Positions 35,321 through 44,150 of a stretch of DNA of 64,000 bases are shown here, in pieces. Made by a program: the position numbers and the translations under genes. The DNA is taken from assembly GCA_905221615.1 (NCBI GenBank), contig CAJNDT010005869.1:491733-555732 (forward strand). The letters run 5' to 3'. How positions within the stretch are numbered: position 1 is the stretch's first letter; the number at the start of each line of letters is the position of its first letter. The DNA is from Symbiodinium sp. CCMP2592. Lineage: Eukaryota > Sar > Dinophyceae > Suessiales > Symbiodiniaceae. Below the pieces are notes generated by a model. That model saw nothing but the letters and a program-made list of their open reading frames with translations, did not search any database and had not been told where the DNA came from.

Positions 35321-36718
35321 ATATATATATATGTAGTATGGTATAACCTATTGTATTCTACAGAATATTATTATACAATATATATATATATATATATACA
35401 CACAGTTTATAGGTCTCTCTCTCTCTCTTAATTACTGGGGCTCCTTTGTGCTTTCGATGTGACTTTTGATCGTCTCGCTTGTTCAGGCTTTTTGGGTACT
35501 GTAGGGCCGCGGGGTGTTATCCGGATTTTGGCGTTTGAATGTTTAGGGTGCGCAGCTCGGTGGTGGGACTCAAAAGTTTTGGTCTACGGTTCACGCAGAA
35601 TTTGCAGAGTGACAAGGGGGCGAAGCAGGCCAGCAGTAGCCGCAGTTCTGAGGATTCTATACTGTATACCCGCAACCCTACTCCACTCAAACCCTGATCC
35701 ATGAGTGCCCCAGAGGCTTCCCAAAAAGAGTTATCTCAGGGTTGGTCTGTCCGGTCCACTTCGTTCGTATAAATGGGCCCTTAAACCACCGGCACCGTAA
35801 GGTCTCAACCGCTCAGGCCCTAAAGCCCCACGGCCTGGGTGCCTAACCCCGAGTCCTAAAGACTTTCTTATTGGGGCAGAAGACCCTTATCGAAACTTCT
35901 AGAAAGCCGTGATAGCAACCCTCAGAATCATACCCCCCCCCCCCGTAAACCTTAGACCCTAAACCCCTACACCCTAAACCCCCTAAACCCGAAACCCTAC
36001 ACTCAAACCCCCTAATCCCCAAAAGCTCTAAACCCTAAACCTCGAAGGAAAGCAAGGCGGTCTTCATCGGCAAGGCCGGCCTTGTCAAATCGCCCCAACA
36101 TGGGCGCCGAAGCAAAAGAAGTCCTTGGTATAGGTATTAAGGCGCCGTACTCCCCTACCCTTCTAAGGGTCCTTATGAAACACCTGGACCCCAAATCTTT
36201 CAAGGCGGTTTTGGGGCTTCAGAGGCGCTTTGAAAGGGGTTCTGTAGCATTTGAGAGGTTCTTGCAAGGTTTAATCTAAACACATTCTCTCAGCACGGTG
36301 TTCAGTTGCTGGTAACCGCAACGTCTCATCCACTTCTTGCGATGACCTTTCCGGCGCTTTGTGCGTAGTCCGACCTGTAGTTTATCTCGGCCCATTGAGA
36401 GAAGCCAGCTCTCACTCAGCGGAATTCACCCAAAGCAAAAAACTCACAAACCCTTGCAAGACTTCTGATTAAAGGCCCCTTTGCAGCTTTGTTTGGGACG
36501 CCACCCAAAAATGAGCATGCGTGAACATGCAGATCTCACAATCAAGGGTTCCTCCAATCCCATTTGTGATATTCCACAAACGCATGAGCCTTTTGTTATT
36601 CTGTAGCATATTCAATACCCCACTCAAGGCTCTAACTCCCAAATGCCGGTGCACCTGGCAGGGCATCGACCATGCCTGGATCGTCGACCGCTTGCGGACA
36701 TGTGGCTGGCCAAATTGA
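21817..36718 (+). CDS. Gene 2: CobW/ZNG1-type zinc-chaperone GTPase
   Basis: A G3E-family P-loop GTPase; relatives bind Zn(II) and GTP and deliver zinc to client metalloproteins, usually in the cytosol. The 19 exons sum to 1053 bases, 350 codons plus TGA, with all phases agreeing. In order: Walker A GFLGSGKTT, ENEFGEVGID, the metal motif CICC followed by TLRGDF, Walker B-region DGVLIETTGLADP, guanine motif TKTD (the family usually has N/SKxD), an acidic His patch DDDDDHMHD, then the CobW C-terminal domain with EMYRMKGIL, YIFHAV, GGMPQGPWP, AVFIGK and a short tail ending RLRTCGWPN. Ten of the eighteen donors are best read as GC or GA. The extreme N-terminus is missing; 21091 is a possible source. 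Family assignment is firm; GTP and zinc functions are inferred from motifs. Confidence 0.94.
22255..22343 (+). CDS. Gene 2 exon 2: ENEFGEVGID
   Basis: The acceptor ATAAG|GC opens ILREQHGKRIAVIENEFGEV and reads on to TLVEQ, with a GC donor (CAG|GCAGGA). It contains the conserved switch-type ENEFGE block. Confidence 0.93.
23150..23189 (+). CDS. Gene 2 exon 3: ETIVEMNNG
   Basis: The acceptor GGGAG|GCG opens AERTTETIVEMNN. The GC donor (AATG|GCGACA) splits the Gly codon before the CICC motif. Confidence 0.9.
23940..23989 (+). CDS. Gene 2 exon 4: CICC zinc motif
   Basis: The acceptor ATCAG|GT opens CICCTLRGDFIQGMQK. CxCC is the conserved metal-binding motif of CobW-type GTPases. GC donor AAG|GCGCCC. 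Confidence 0.93.
24271..24327 (+). CDS. Gene 2 exon 5
   Basis: The acceptor GGTAG|GTG opens VLKDVQSRGSHLASQPPGK with donor GT (AAA|GTCTGT). Less conserved, but it bridges the CICC and DGVLIETTG exons in phase. Confidence 0.75.
25303..25383 (+). CDS. Gene 2 exon 6: DGVLIETTGLADP
   Basis: The acceptor CCTAG|GAT opens DGVLIETTGLADPSPIASTF and ends FLDPFMQ. GC donor CAG|GCCCCA. Confidence 0.93.
25781..25862 (+). CDS. Gene 2 exon 7: YRLDSILGVCDAKH
   Basis: The frame reads ALEENYRLDSILGVCDAKHL and ends LDQSH. The acceptor is GTTTAAG|AAG (or three bases later); GC donor CATG|GCTGGA. Confidence 0.88.
26329..26366 (+). CDS. Gene 2 exon 8: DREKSCVHEASEQ
   Basis: A 38-base exon after CTGCAG. It supplies the conserved 'NEA..Q'-type helix (here HEASEQ) directly before VAFSD. 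GC donor CAG|GCCTCC. Confidence 0.85.
26534..26587 (+). CDS. Gene 2 exon 9: guanine motif TKTD
   Basis: The acceptor CCGAG|GTT opens VAFSDRLLLTKTDLCTDT. A GA donor (ACG|GAAGCG) joins in phase to EIDGVLQQL. The first residue of the NKxD motif is Thr here. Confidence 0.9.
26816..26920. mobile_element. MITE-like element, GGGGCCTnAATnATTA family
   Basis: The left end TATAGGGGCCTGAATGATGA and right end TCAAATTATTAAGGCCCCTG are roughly complementary. It ends about 13 bases before the acceptor of gene 2 exon 10. Confidence 0.7.
26932..27007 (+). CDS. Gene 2 exon 10: EIDGVLQQLKQLNPFAIV
   Basis: The acceptor CCTCAG|GAG opens EIDGVLQQLKQLNPFAIV. Either a GT donor at 27008 or a GA donor at 27004 is possible; the GT choice joins in phase to exon 11. 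An inverted-repeat element ends just upstream of the acceptor. Confidence 0.88.
28720..28790 (+). CDS. Gene 2 exon 11: DQLCDVRAFSL
   Basis: The frame reads AREQDTEKPVPVDQLCDVRA and then FSL. The GC donor (CTC|GCCTTT) joins to DRALEFD, the family's xFSLxxALE pattern. The exact start (28720 or 28731) is uncertain. Confidence 0.82.
29629..29735. mobile_element. MITE-like element, GGGGCCTnAATnATTA family
   Basis: The right end CTATTCTAGTTATTAAGGCC matches other members; the left arm (ATTACCAATACTAC) is more diverged. In gene 2 intron 11. Confidence 0.6.
29801..29938. mobile_element. MITE-like element, GGGGACTCAGTAAGT family
   Basis: CTTGGGAGGTCGGGGACT at the left and TCCCCCGACCCTCCAAG at the right are complementary with few mismatches. 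Sibling of 21477-21604. It ends 46 bases before gene 2 exon 12. Confidence 0.75.
29985..30010 (+). CDS. Gene 2 exon 12: DRALEFDS
   Basis: A 26-base exon, acceptor ACAAG|GAC, donor CCAC|GTTCC. The sequence GTTCC also starts exon 13, so the intron is flanked by a short direct repeat. Confidence 0.83.
30715..30813. mobile_element. MITE-like element, GGGGCCTnAATnATTA family
   Basis: AATAATTGCCAATATTATTCC on the left half and CCCTATACGAATTATTCAGG on the right half match the family. In gene 2 intron 12. Confidence 0.6.
31238..31283 (+). CDS. Gene 2 exon 13: FLDDDDDHMHD
   Basis: The acceptor CGAAG|GTTCC opens FLDDDDDHMHDSSIK, an acidic and His-rich patch typical of this family. GC donor AAG|GCACAC. 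Confidence 0.88.
32787..32900. mobile_element. MITE-like element with CATATGGGAGTT ends
   Basis: CATATGGGAGTTCCCGAA at 32787 and TTCGGAAACTCCCATATG ending at 32900 are near-perfect complements. A related element with TTGGGAGTTTCCGAAA ends lies at about 28980-29075. Confidence 0.8.
33137..33182 (+). CDS. Gene 2 exon 14
   Basis: The acceptor CCAAG|GCT opens AGVSETDFSVKAKVW with donor TGGA|GTGAAA. Supported mainly by phase with both neighbours and by position before FFEEVL. Confidence 0.7.
33418..33463 (+). CDS. Gene 2 exon 15: FFEEVLKKYPKEMY
   Basis: The acceptor ATGAG|GA opens FFEEVLKKYPKEMY. The donor TACCG|GTCCTA makes the join EMYR-MKGIL, matching the conserved YRMKGIL block. Confidence 0.9.
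33995..34049 (+). CDS. Gene 2 exon 16: MKGILDVNG
   Basis: The acceptor CCCAG|G opens MKGILDVNGIEERYIFHA, a signature of the CobW C-terminal domain. GC donor GCG|GCGCTC. Confidence 0.93.
34741..34953 (+). repeat. Tandem ghost acceptors before gene 2 exon 17
   Basis: AGCCTGAGGTGAACT occurs near 34738, 34813 and (shortened) 34899, then functionally at 34946. The units of about 75-85 bases also carry CCCTAAACACCC and AAAAAATCGTAAAAGC. Confidence 0.88.
34954..35007 (+). CDS. Gene 2 exon 17: GGMPQGPWP
   Basis: The acceptor CTGAG|GTG opens VNCHFGGMPQGPWPTEGR. GC donor CGC|GCTCCT. Three ghost copies of the acceptor and exon head lie upstream from 34741. Confidence 0.88.
35058..35430. repeat. TA microsatellite tracts with AT-rich spacer
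   Basis: Long (TA)n runs at 35058-35120, 35288-35330 and 35378-35400 and a short CT run at 35414-35428 inside gene 2 intron 17. Confidence 0.9.
36048..36074 (+). CDS. Gene 2 exon 18: ESKAVFIGK
   Basis: A 27-base exon, acceptor TCGAAG|GAA, GC donor AAG|GCCGGC. VFIGK is the conserved near-C-terminal strand of the family. Confidence 0.87.
36662..36718 (+). CDS. Gene 2 exon 19 and stop
   Basis: The acceptor GGCAG|GGC opens GIDHAWIVDRLRTCGWPN and ends with TGA. It fits the family's FIGKxxDxxxxxxxLxxC ending. Confidence 0.88.
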   Translation, partial: GIDHAWIVDRLRTCGWPN

Positions 36719-36777
36719 CAGTAGGGTTTAGCTATCCCTGGTTCTCCAGTTGCCCAATTTAAATATAAGGTTACTGG

Positions 36778-36897
36778 GTTACCCTAAGGGTCCATGTACC
36801 CATATGGAGATAATTACATGAGCCGCAATGTACCTATATAGGAACTACATTACGGCCAATTGTATATACTATATGAATACATGGAGTCTTAGGGTTA
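36778..36897. mobile_element. MITE-like inverted repeat after the gene 2 stop
   Basis: Imperfect arms of about 28 bases: GTTACCCTAAGGGTCCATG at 36778 and CATGGAGTCTTAGGGTTAC ending at 36897. It begins 60 bases past the stop codon. Confidence 0.7.
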
Positions 36898-37365
36898 CAT
36901 GATAAGTCGTTAGTAACCCACGATTTAGGTACCTACCTGGTGGCGCCCTGGGGTCGCCTTGCTGCAGGTAGCACTCTATGAGCCCAGAATAGAGGACCCG
37001 TGCCCTTGTGCCTATGCCTTTAGGTGAAGGGTTTAGGGCTTACGACGGAGAACATTAAGCAGCAGGGGCCGGTAGCATCATGACGGGGGAGCGGTACTTG
37101 TATGTCCCCAAAATTGAAAACTCTTCATGATTTCAGGAGAGAGGTTCTGGGAAAAGTAGGCTTAATTAAGTCCTTATTATAGGTATCAAGGGCCCCTAAC
37201 CCCCTAGGGAGAGGTTCTGGGAAATTGGGATGTGAGGGTAGAGTCTGAGGCTAGGAGCTGCTCATCGGCCGCCCTCAACTCCACGCGGTAAACCTGAAGC
37301 CATAGCCCGACGCAGAAGACCCCTCCCCGTTCAAAGCCGGAAACCTCGATTGTCTGCCGAAATCG

Positions 37366-37572
37366 ATTGTTTTTAACCGGCCCGGCCGATTAAAGCCGAA
37401 ATCGATTAAATTTAACCGGCCCGGCCGCTTAAAGCCGAAATCGGTTAAATTTAACCGGCCCGGCCGATTAAAGCCAAAATCGATTAAATTAAACCGACCC
37501 GGCCGATTAAAGCCGGCATCGATTAAATTTAACCGGCCCGGCCGATTAAAGCCGAAATCTGTTAAATGTAAC
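37366..37572. repeat. 39-bp GC-skewed minisatellite
   Basis: About five to six units of CCGGCCCGGCCGATTAAAGC plus CGAAATCGATTAAATTTAA. Because 39 is a multiple of three, the - strand frame reads a 13-residue repeat FGFNRPGRLNLID inside a 148-codon frame (37275-37721). Confidence 0.9.
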
Positions 37573-37749
37573 CGACCCTGAACCCCAACCCCTAAACCCC
37601 TGAACCCTAAACCGCCCAACAAAAGGGGAAAGTGTCGAATCTCGACCCGACCCCACGAAGTCATAGTAACTGAGGAAGGCTGAAGATGTAACTTTGCCTG
37701 GCGGTACAAGCAAGAATCCATAAGCCCTCATTGAGCCTACATGAGTAAA

Positions 37750-38030
37750 CCCTTATATAAATTCTAAACCCCAAACCCTATGCCCTAATTAAGCCCTAAA
37801 GTACTAAACCTTAAACTCTAAACCCCAAGCACTAAAAAAAGCAAACCCTAAGCCCCAATTAAGCCCTAAATTACTAAACCAGAAACTCTAAACCCCAAGC
37901 ACTAAAAAAAAACAAACCCTAAACCCTGAACCCCAAACCCTAAACTCTAAACTCTAAACCCTAAACCCTAAACCCCTAAACCCCTAAACCCCTAAACCCC
38001 TAAAAACCCTGAACCCCAAACCCTAGACCG
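37750..38030. repeat. Dense CCCTAAA block followed by TTTAGGG block to 38280
   Basis: Irregular CCCTAAAC units on + to about 38030, then TTTAGGG units from 38128 to 38275, with the candidate exon between. The two arms could pair over a long distance. Confidence 0.8.
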
Positions 38031-38054
38031 ATGTAGGCATCGAAGACAGCTAAG

Positions 38055-38116
38055 GTTTCGTCGATCCCGGCTCCGGGGTGTTGGAAAGCAACGTCAAGTC
38101 CGCCCACGCGGCCTGA
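38055..38116 (+). CDS. Candidate exon FVDPGSGVLESNVKSA
   Basis: It lies exactly where a long CCCTAAA-sense block ends and a TTTAGGG-sense block begins, the position exons occupy elsewhere here. After CTAAG|GT the frame reads FVDPGSGVLESNVKSAHAA then TGA, with codons rich in G/C at third positions. A GC donor is available before the stop. Gene identity unknown. Confidence 0.45.
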
Positions 38117-39140
38117 GGCGTAGGGCTTCTTAGGGTTTAGAGTTTAGGGTTTGGGGTTTAGGGTTTAGGGGTTTAGAGTTTAGGGTTTGGGGTTTAGGGT
38201 TTTTAGGGGTTTAGGGGTCTAGGGGTTTAGGGTTTAGAGTTTAGGGTTTGGGGTTTTTAGGGTTTTGGATTCTCAGGGGTACTTAGAAATGCCATTGCAA
38301 TTTTGGGTTCCCATAATCCCTAAGAAACAGCTACATTGTTTGCTAGGGGTCTAAGTTCAGTATAGGATTGGGTTGCAGGGCTCCTGAAGAAGCTCGTTTC
38401 AGGGTTCCTATGGGGGTTTGGGGTTTATAGTTCACTTCAGGGTACTATGGGGATTCGACAGGGGTGTAGGGTTGCCTTACAAGGTGGATAGGGTCAAGAG
38501 TCAAGGGGTTTGTCAGTGGTAATTGGCTGTGCAGCTCAGAGGACTTCTACTTGAATGTCAGGGCTTCGGGTCTTGTGTGACTCGGTCGGAGGTACAGGCC
38601 AGGCTTTATGAGCTTTTGCTTTTGTTGGGCCTTCGTGGCATTTTACGGCTCTAGGTTTATAGCCCGAAGGACTAAATCCGAAACCACAAAGCCTAAAGCA
38701 CGGCTTTCAGAAGCTAGAACCCTTTCCCAGGCTTCAAAAAATTGAGACGGCCCTGGCGTGAAGCACTGCTGCCGAGAGACTTTTTGTTAATATAGGGGCC
38801 TTCCTAACTCCCCGTACTGTTTTGGAGCGGACCCTTATTATATTCATGGTATACTATACCGCAATCCCTATTCTAATTGTTCAGGCCCCAAAATGATTCC
38901 TAATGGAGTCTCCGGGAGAGTCTCTGCCGAGGGGTGGTTGTTGTTGCAGTGGACTCCGAATTGAATTGGGTTTCTAGTTGCTACAGGGTGTCATGGGGCT
39001 TGACAAGGTCGACGGGGTCGTATAGGCTTTTTGCAAGTTTGCTTATCGTTTGTTGTTTCGCAGGGTTCGTATAGTTGCTGTAGGGTTTTCACAGTGTCTA
39101 CGGCTAAGCTGCCGTATGTCCTCGCGTAGAATTTTTGACA

Positions 39141-39200
39141 GCCATGAAAGCGATAAACGACCGCTTGCCGCGATGGTAGAGAAAAAGGAGTCCGACTGGG
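39141..39200 (+). CDS. Candidate exon HESDKRPLAAMVEKKESDW
   Basis: After TGACAG|C the frame reads HESDKRPLAAMVEKKESDW. Neighbouring TTTAGGG-type sequence and the acceptor are consistent with an exon, but no family is recognised. Confidence 0.25.
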
Positions 39201-39509
39201 GGCTTTGTTTTCTAATGTAGGGGCCTTAATAAGTAGAGCAGGGTTAGGTGTCTAGTATACGAAAACTATAGTCAAAACTATAGAAAGGAACCCCCAAACC
39301 CCATGCAATTATCAAGGCCCCTTTCTTATAGTACCCGTATAGACTGCTTACAGTAACCCTTATAGACCCCTTTAACGGAACCCTATTCTAATTCTTTAGG
39401 CCCCCGCATTAGGTTCCATGTTTCGCTCCGGGCCTTGGATTTCAGCGGAGATTGTGGTGTGGATGGGTTCCTTTTCAGGGGTCTATAATATGAGGGCTAT
39501 TATAAGGAT

Positions 39510-39615
39510 CTAATATAGGGGCCTAAACAATTACCAATACTATTTTGGGGCTTATACCAAGTACAGTATAATGGGCCCCAAAACCCTATTCTGATTATTA
39601 AGGCCCTTATATTAG
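39510..39615. mobile_element. MITE-like element, CTAATATAGGGGCCT ends
   Basis: The left end CTAATATAGGGGCCTAAACA and right end ATTATTAAGGCCCTTATATT are complementary with few mismatches; the best-preserved member of the family. Half-elements lie near 38795-38893, 39218-39322 and 39372-39414. Confidence 0.82.
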
Positions 39616-41345
39616 GAAACCGGCGGTGTCCGGGTTCCAGCTGACACTTTTCAGACTTCACCGGTGGTGTTCGAAGGTTTAGGGTTTGGGTACAGGCTTT
39701 CTGTGGCGTCCTGGGGGGTTCTGGGACTTGAAGCACTAGTATCGCCCGTCCTGCACAAATTCAGGCCAAGCAGAGCTTTGCCGCTTCCGCCTGCGCATGG
39801 CGTTCTGAGAGTGTAGGTCTGTAGCAAGAGGTTACGTGAGGATGTAGGGTTTCGTACTCCGGGTAATTCTCCGATATGGGCGTTTCGAGTTTAGGCTTTT
39901 GGACTCATGGGGAAAGGTATAGACAGGGCCTATACACAGTGCGTTTCGAATATAGTAATTATTAGGACCCCAAGGTGTATACAGAGATTACAAACGGGCT
40001 CAAAGCACAAGCCTAAACCGTAATCTAACCCCAGATGTAGAGTTTATAACGACCGCACAACCACATGAAGTCTTGTCGGTTGCAGTACAGACGGTGAGGT
40101 AAGCTGTATTCTCGCCAGAAGGCTTGCAGTGCCGACGCCGAAACACTGACGATGTGAGATAAAGAAGCGCTCTGTGTCGTGGCGTTTCCGATATCCAGGA
40201 GGACCAAATGAACCCTAGACGAGTTGATGGTTTATGCCGCCCCACTATAGGTTTTTCCGGTGATGTGCTGAGGGTCCCATGCGCTTTAAGGTGTGGCCCC
40301 GTAAGATTAGGTTCAATCGCATCAGACAATTGACTTAAGCATTTTCGCCCATGCATACTTGAAGTTCTCAAACACGTAGTGGACGTATGTCCGCAGGGAC
40401 ATAGTGGGCTACCGCAGCGACCCCGTGAGCTACTGCTGCTGGTAGCTTTACTTATGATCACCCGGTGTGGATCGGCCTTGCAGCGTCCCCCGAAACAGTC
40501 CCATTTTTTAAGTATACAAGTACTCCCTACTGTCGGATCGACAGTCCATGAAGAAGACCTATTTGGAGGGTTTGGGGGGGGCCTCGGGCATTTCCGTTGC
40601 ACCTTTTCGTTTAATGACAGAGTTGGGGCTTGAAGCGACACCTTTGAGACTTGCCGTCCAGGTAGACTACGCCCTTGTGGAAACACTAAACCCGAAGCCG
40701 CTCTTGGAATGCTGCGCCCGGCGTATGTGTGAGCAAACATGTCTCGCGCGGTGTTGGTTGCCCGAGGGTCTGCTGGTTGGCTGTGACGATCCGGATCGGA
40801 GCGAATTCCGCGAGGCATGACCGTCGTGTTGCTTGTGGATGGCTTGCCCGGGGTGTGGTATGCTTGTAAACCTCCTTGTTTGCCAAGCTGTTAAAGGATT
40901 CACGTGCAGTGTGCTTGAAGGTTTTGAACCTGCAAAACATCAGGTGACAGAGTTCATCCGGTATGTTTTTCGAGAAGTGCGTTTGGCGAGCTTTGCAGAC
41001 CTCTGCGAGATCAAAATGGTTGTGTCTTTTTCGGGACCGCAAAGCGGGCTTCCAATTATTAAGGGCCCCACATGGGGCTGGGTCACAATTTGTTGGGGAT
41101 GCTTACACAGACCATAAGCCGATCCTTGCTCAGCTTAACTTTCCCCATATTTCCAGTAATTTCCCTGTTGCTGTCGCAGCTAGCCTGAGTATACAATACC
41201 CGAATGACGCTAATTCGCCCTCGATTGCCATGGGTGTTTCATGATGGCGTCACTACTGTCAACCCTCCTGTCAGTAGTTCAAGATGAGAGAACTACCTGC
41301 CTGCAAAGTCTCGGGCCTTTCTGGGGAGGCAACTGGCCCGCCCCA

Positions 41346-41724
41346 CTGCGGCCGCTAATTGGCTGTTCAAGGTTAGGTCTTCAAACGCCAAGATGCCTAC
41401 CCTCCAGAGAAAATGGGGGGTTTAGGGTTAATGCTTCGGATCAACTTGTGCACGCTGAACCTCGCCCGTGCGTGCAATGCCAGGTTGGGAGGTCGCACCA
41501 TGGAGATTTTCGTAGGAAGAATGGTGAATACGCTTCAATGCAAGGCCTGGCTCATACGCAGAGCCGGTGCCTTGTTTGCAAGATGCGCACGTTTGCCCCA
41601 AGGCAAGAAAAGATTGGAAGCTCCGATGTGACAGTGCCTTAGATCACAGCTTGCCAAGTGCGGCAACTGCGTTGCAAGTGCAGTACACCACATGGCTTGT
41701 GGAATCTTGTGGACGAAGCAGCCC
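41346..41724. repeat. Segmental duplicate, copy A
   Basis: Begins CTGCGGCCGCTAATTGG and ends GGACGAAGCAGCCC; a near-identical copy lies at 63512-63898. Copy A has about ten extra bases near 41701 (a local repeat of CTTGTGGA) and lacks about 17 bases present in copy B near 63717. Open frames differ between copies, which argues against conserved coding. Confidence 0.85.
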
Positions 41725-42199
41725 GCTCAAAGGTCTGCCTGAAGCGCCAAGGGGGCTGGTCATGGTTGTCTTTGCATATGGACCTTTGTTGTAAGGCGAT
41801 GCGCGTGTTGGCAAAGGCGGCAGAGCCGGCAAAGGTCAAAAGACCCTAGAAGCATCTCGAGAGACGCCAGAGGCAGCATAGGTTGAAACAAACGGGGCGC
41901 AGGGTGGAGAACGGGGAATGTCAGATGTTGAGGCCGTTGAGGTGAGGAACCACGGGAGCGCAGACAGAGTGGATCGGTTCCATCCAGAACAGCTATGACG
42001 GCTATGACCAATGTTTTGTCAGCTGTCTTCATGCTACGATGTGTGGCTCGGAGGCTGGTTCTTGTGGTCAGTGTGCCTCGTTGCAGGTCTTTTGCTATGC
42101 ACCAGGTAGCAGAAGATGCCTCGAGAATGTCGTCGACAATCATGACGATCCCCATCCTGCAAGGGTCTCAGATCACGCCTTTCAATGTCAAGCCCTTCA

Positions 42200-42560
42200 C
42201 CGCCACCGCCGCCACTGCCAACACCAGCTACTACCACCACCGCCACCACCACCACCGACCACCCTAACACCAACTCCACCACCACTAACACCAACACCAA
42301 CGTCAGCGCCACCAGCACCATCACCGGCAACCAGAACCGCCAGCAGCAGCAACAGCATCAGCAACAGCCACAGCAGCAGCAACAACAACAGCAACAGCAA
42401 CAACAACAACAATCACCACGACCACGACCGCGACCACGGCGACTACGACAACGGCGACGGCGATGGCAACGACGACCACAGCAGAAACAGAAACAGCCGC
42501 AGTCACCGTGCCACCTGCACGCACAGCTACACGGACACTTTATACAACTGCAACTGCTAC
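42200..42560. repeat. CAC/CAA/CAG triplet-repeat tract
   Basis: Degenerate ACC, CAC, CAA, CAG and CGA triplets. All + frames give poly-T/H/Q/P strings and - frames poly-V/L strings, so the long frames here are by-products of the repeat. Confidence 0.8.
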
Positions 42561-42599
42561 TTCCGTAAGATTGCTGCTCATTACACTACCCTGCCACTG

Positions 42600-43600
42600 C
42601 ATTGCAAAATGATTGGTTCATAATCCCTGAATCTTGATTGATTGTGATGCATACTGTGACTTATGCTAAAAATTGCAAGCTGCTTTCTAACATATCCATA
42701 TGATGGATGACATTACTGTTTCGGGGCTTGCCTGCCCAGACTCCAGGCACGGGTTTACAGTCGCGGAGAGTGGGGCTGAAAGACAGTAAGCACGTAGTGA
42801 TTTTCCATGTCACCGTTGACCTTGGTAAAAGCATAGCCGTAGTGCCACGAATAAACAAGAACAATCCGAGGTGATGCGTTTTTCCCGAAAACCGGGTTCC
42901 CTTTCTTCATCTAGTATCTGTAGAACTGCCCAACATGTCTTCGCATTTCCAGCGTAGTGGAAACTGAGCGACGAACGTTGAGGGATGAGTGAGGATGTGC
43001 GCCTCGTGCACGTGGATTATCTTGAACATGTCTTTTTTTTGTTCACCCCGAACTTCTCTCAGGTTGTTTTCTACTGCCCTAGTGTCCTTGATTCGCTTTC
43101 TCCGTGCACTTTGTGGCTGATCGGATTGGCGGCGTTTGGTTGCTGCCGTGGTTGCTGCTGCTGCCTGTTTTTTGCTTTTCTCTTTGCGTCCAGGCTGCTT
43201 CTCTTGCTGGAGCCACGATGGGTATGAAATACGTAGCGTGGTATGGTTGTCCTCTGGCAGCAGTCTGTCTCCTTGGGTTCGAGCGTGCTGTTGATCTGCA
43301 GTAGGACCATGGAAGTGTCGGCAATGCCGGGGACGTGTGTTCCTGCAGGTTGCGAAACCGCCACAACACAGGAAACGGTAATAAGCCCAATGCCCCTAAA
43401 ACTCGCCGGGCTACCAAGCCGCTGCCCGCAAGCCCGAAATCCTGAACCCTGTTATCAATACCAAATCCTGATACCTAACCCTCCACCCTCCCCTTACCCC
43501 GGATTGGAATCCCTGAACTCTGATTCCCAAATCCTAATCCCGAGTTCTCGCACCTCAACTCCTTCGAGCCTGCAACCTTGAGGACCTTAGACACTAAACT
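42600..43600. other. Unassigned sequence, no gene identified
   Basis: Some frames are open, such as 43104-43304 and 43079-43417 on opposite strands, but they overlap each other and show no recognised motif. There is little telomere-like sequence in this stretch, unlike the surroundings. Confidence 0.4.
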
Positions 43601-43648
43601 TGCAGAGCCCCAAACCCTAAATCCTAAACCATCAGATTTTAGACCCTA

Positions 43649-43692
43649 AGCCGGCCACTTGGACCTCTGCCGTTTCCGGGCTCGGGACTCGC
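43649..43692 (+). CDS. Candidate terminal exon GHLDLCRFRARDSR
   Basis: After CCCTAAG, at the end of a CCCTAAA-sense stretch, the frame reads GHLDLCRFRARDSR then TAG at 43690-43692. It could be the last exon of an unidentified gene between genes 2 and 3. Confidence 0.25.
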
Positions 43693-43834
43693 GATAGTCG
43701 GCCTCCCAATGCGCCCCTGGGGTGCCCGCTGCTTGGTTTCAGGACTTCGTGTTCGATTATGTATATATTCCATCATGTTGTGGCAACTGGCATACTTTAA
43801 TTAGCTATATTTCTAGTGCAAGTTATAACCATGG

Positions 43835-44150
43835 CGATACTTATAGCTGCTACAGTCATAGTTGTAGTGTATAGCTGCAGCTATAGTTACAGTTATTACA
43901 GTTATAGCTACAGTTATAATTTCAGTTTTGCCCTTGTTACCATTACCATGAATACCAGTATGATGATTTGGGTTTTCATTTCTATTAGTATTATTGTTAT
44001 TACATTTTTTGGTTTTGGTAGTATGTTTAATATTTTCATTAGTACACTTTTAAATTCCATTCTTATTGTTAGCTACTATCCTTACCAGTCTTATAATGAT
44101 GTTAGCATTGCTAATATTACTATCATTATTGTAATTGTTGTTATTGTCGA
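43835..44150. repeat. Triplet/hexamer repeat tract (AGT/TAC, ATT types)
   Basis: TATAGCTACAGTTATAG-like units grade into ATT/TTAT sequence. The 114-codon hydrophobic frame here is low complexity (SYSY, IIVIVV) and looks like a repeat product rather than a membrane protein. Confidence 0.65.

Larger units (their letters stand above)
36719..41345. other. Intergenic or unresolved; repeats and weak exon candidates
   Basis: It includes an inverted-repeat element 60 bases past the gene 2 stop, a 39-base minisatellite, dense CCCTAAA/TTTAGGG sequence and MITE-like elements. Candidate exons lie at 38055-38116, 39141-39200 and 39763-39810. The 272-codon frame on the - strand at 40000-40818 shows no domain or family pattern. 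Confidence 0.55.

Noticed and set aside
38020-38120. Minus-strand exon GGLDVAFQHPGAGIDE
   Set aside because: The polarity of flanking repeats and a better + strand frame with AG|G acceptor favour the + reading; kept only as an alternative.
40000-40818. 272-codon open frame on the - strand
   Set aside because: No recognisable motif, codon bias or splice context; overlapping open frames exist on the other strand in the same place.
42039-42623. Poly-Q/N/H/T protein
   Set aside because: All frames over the triplet tract are open because of the repeat itself; the residues are low complexity in each frame.
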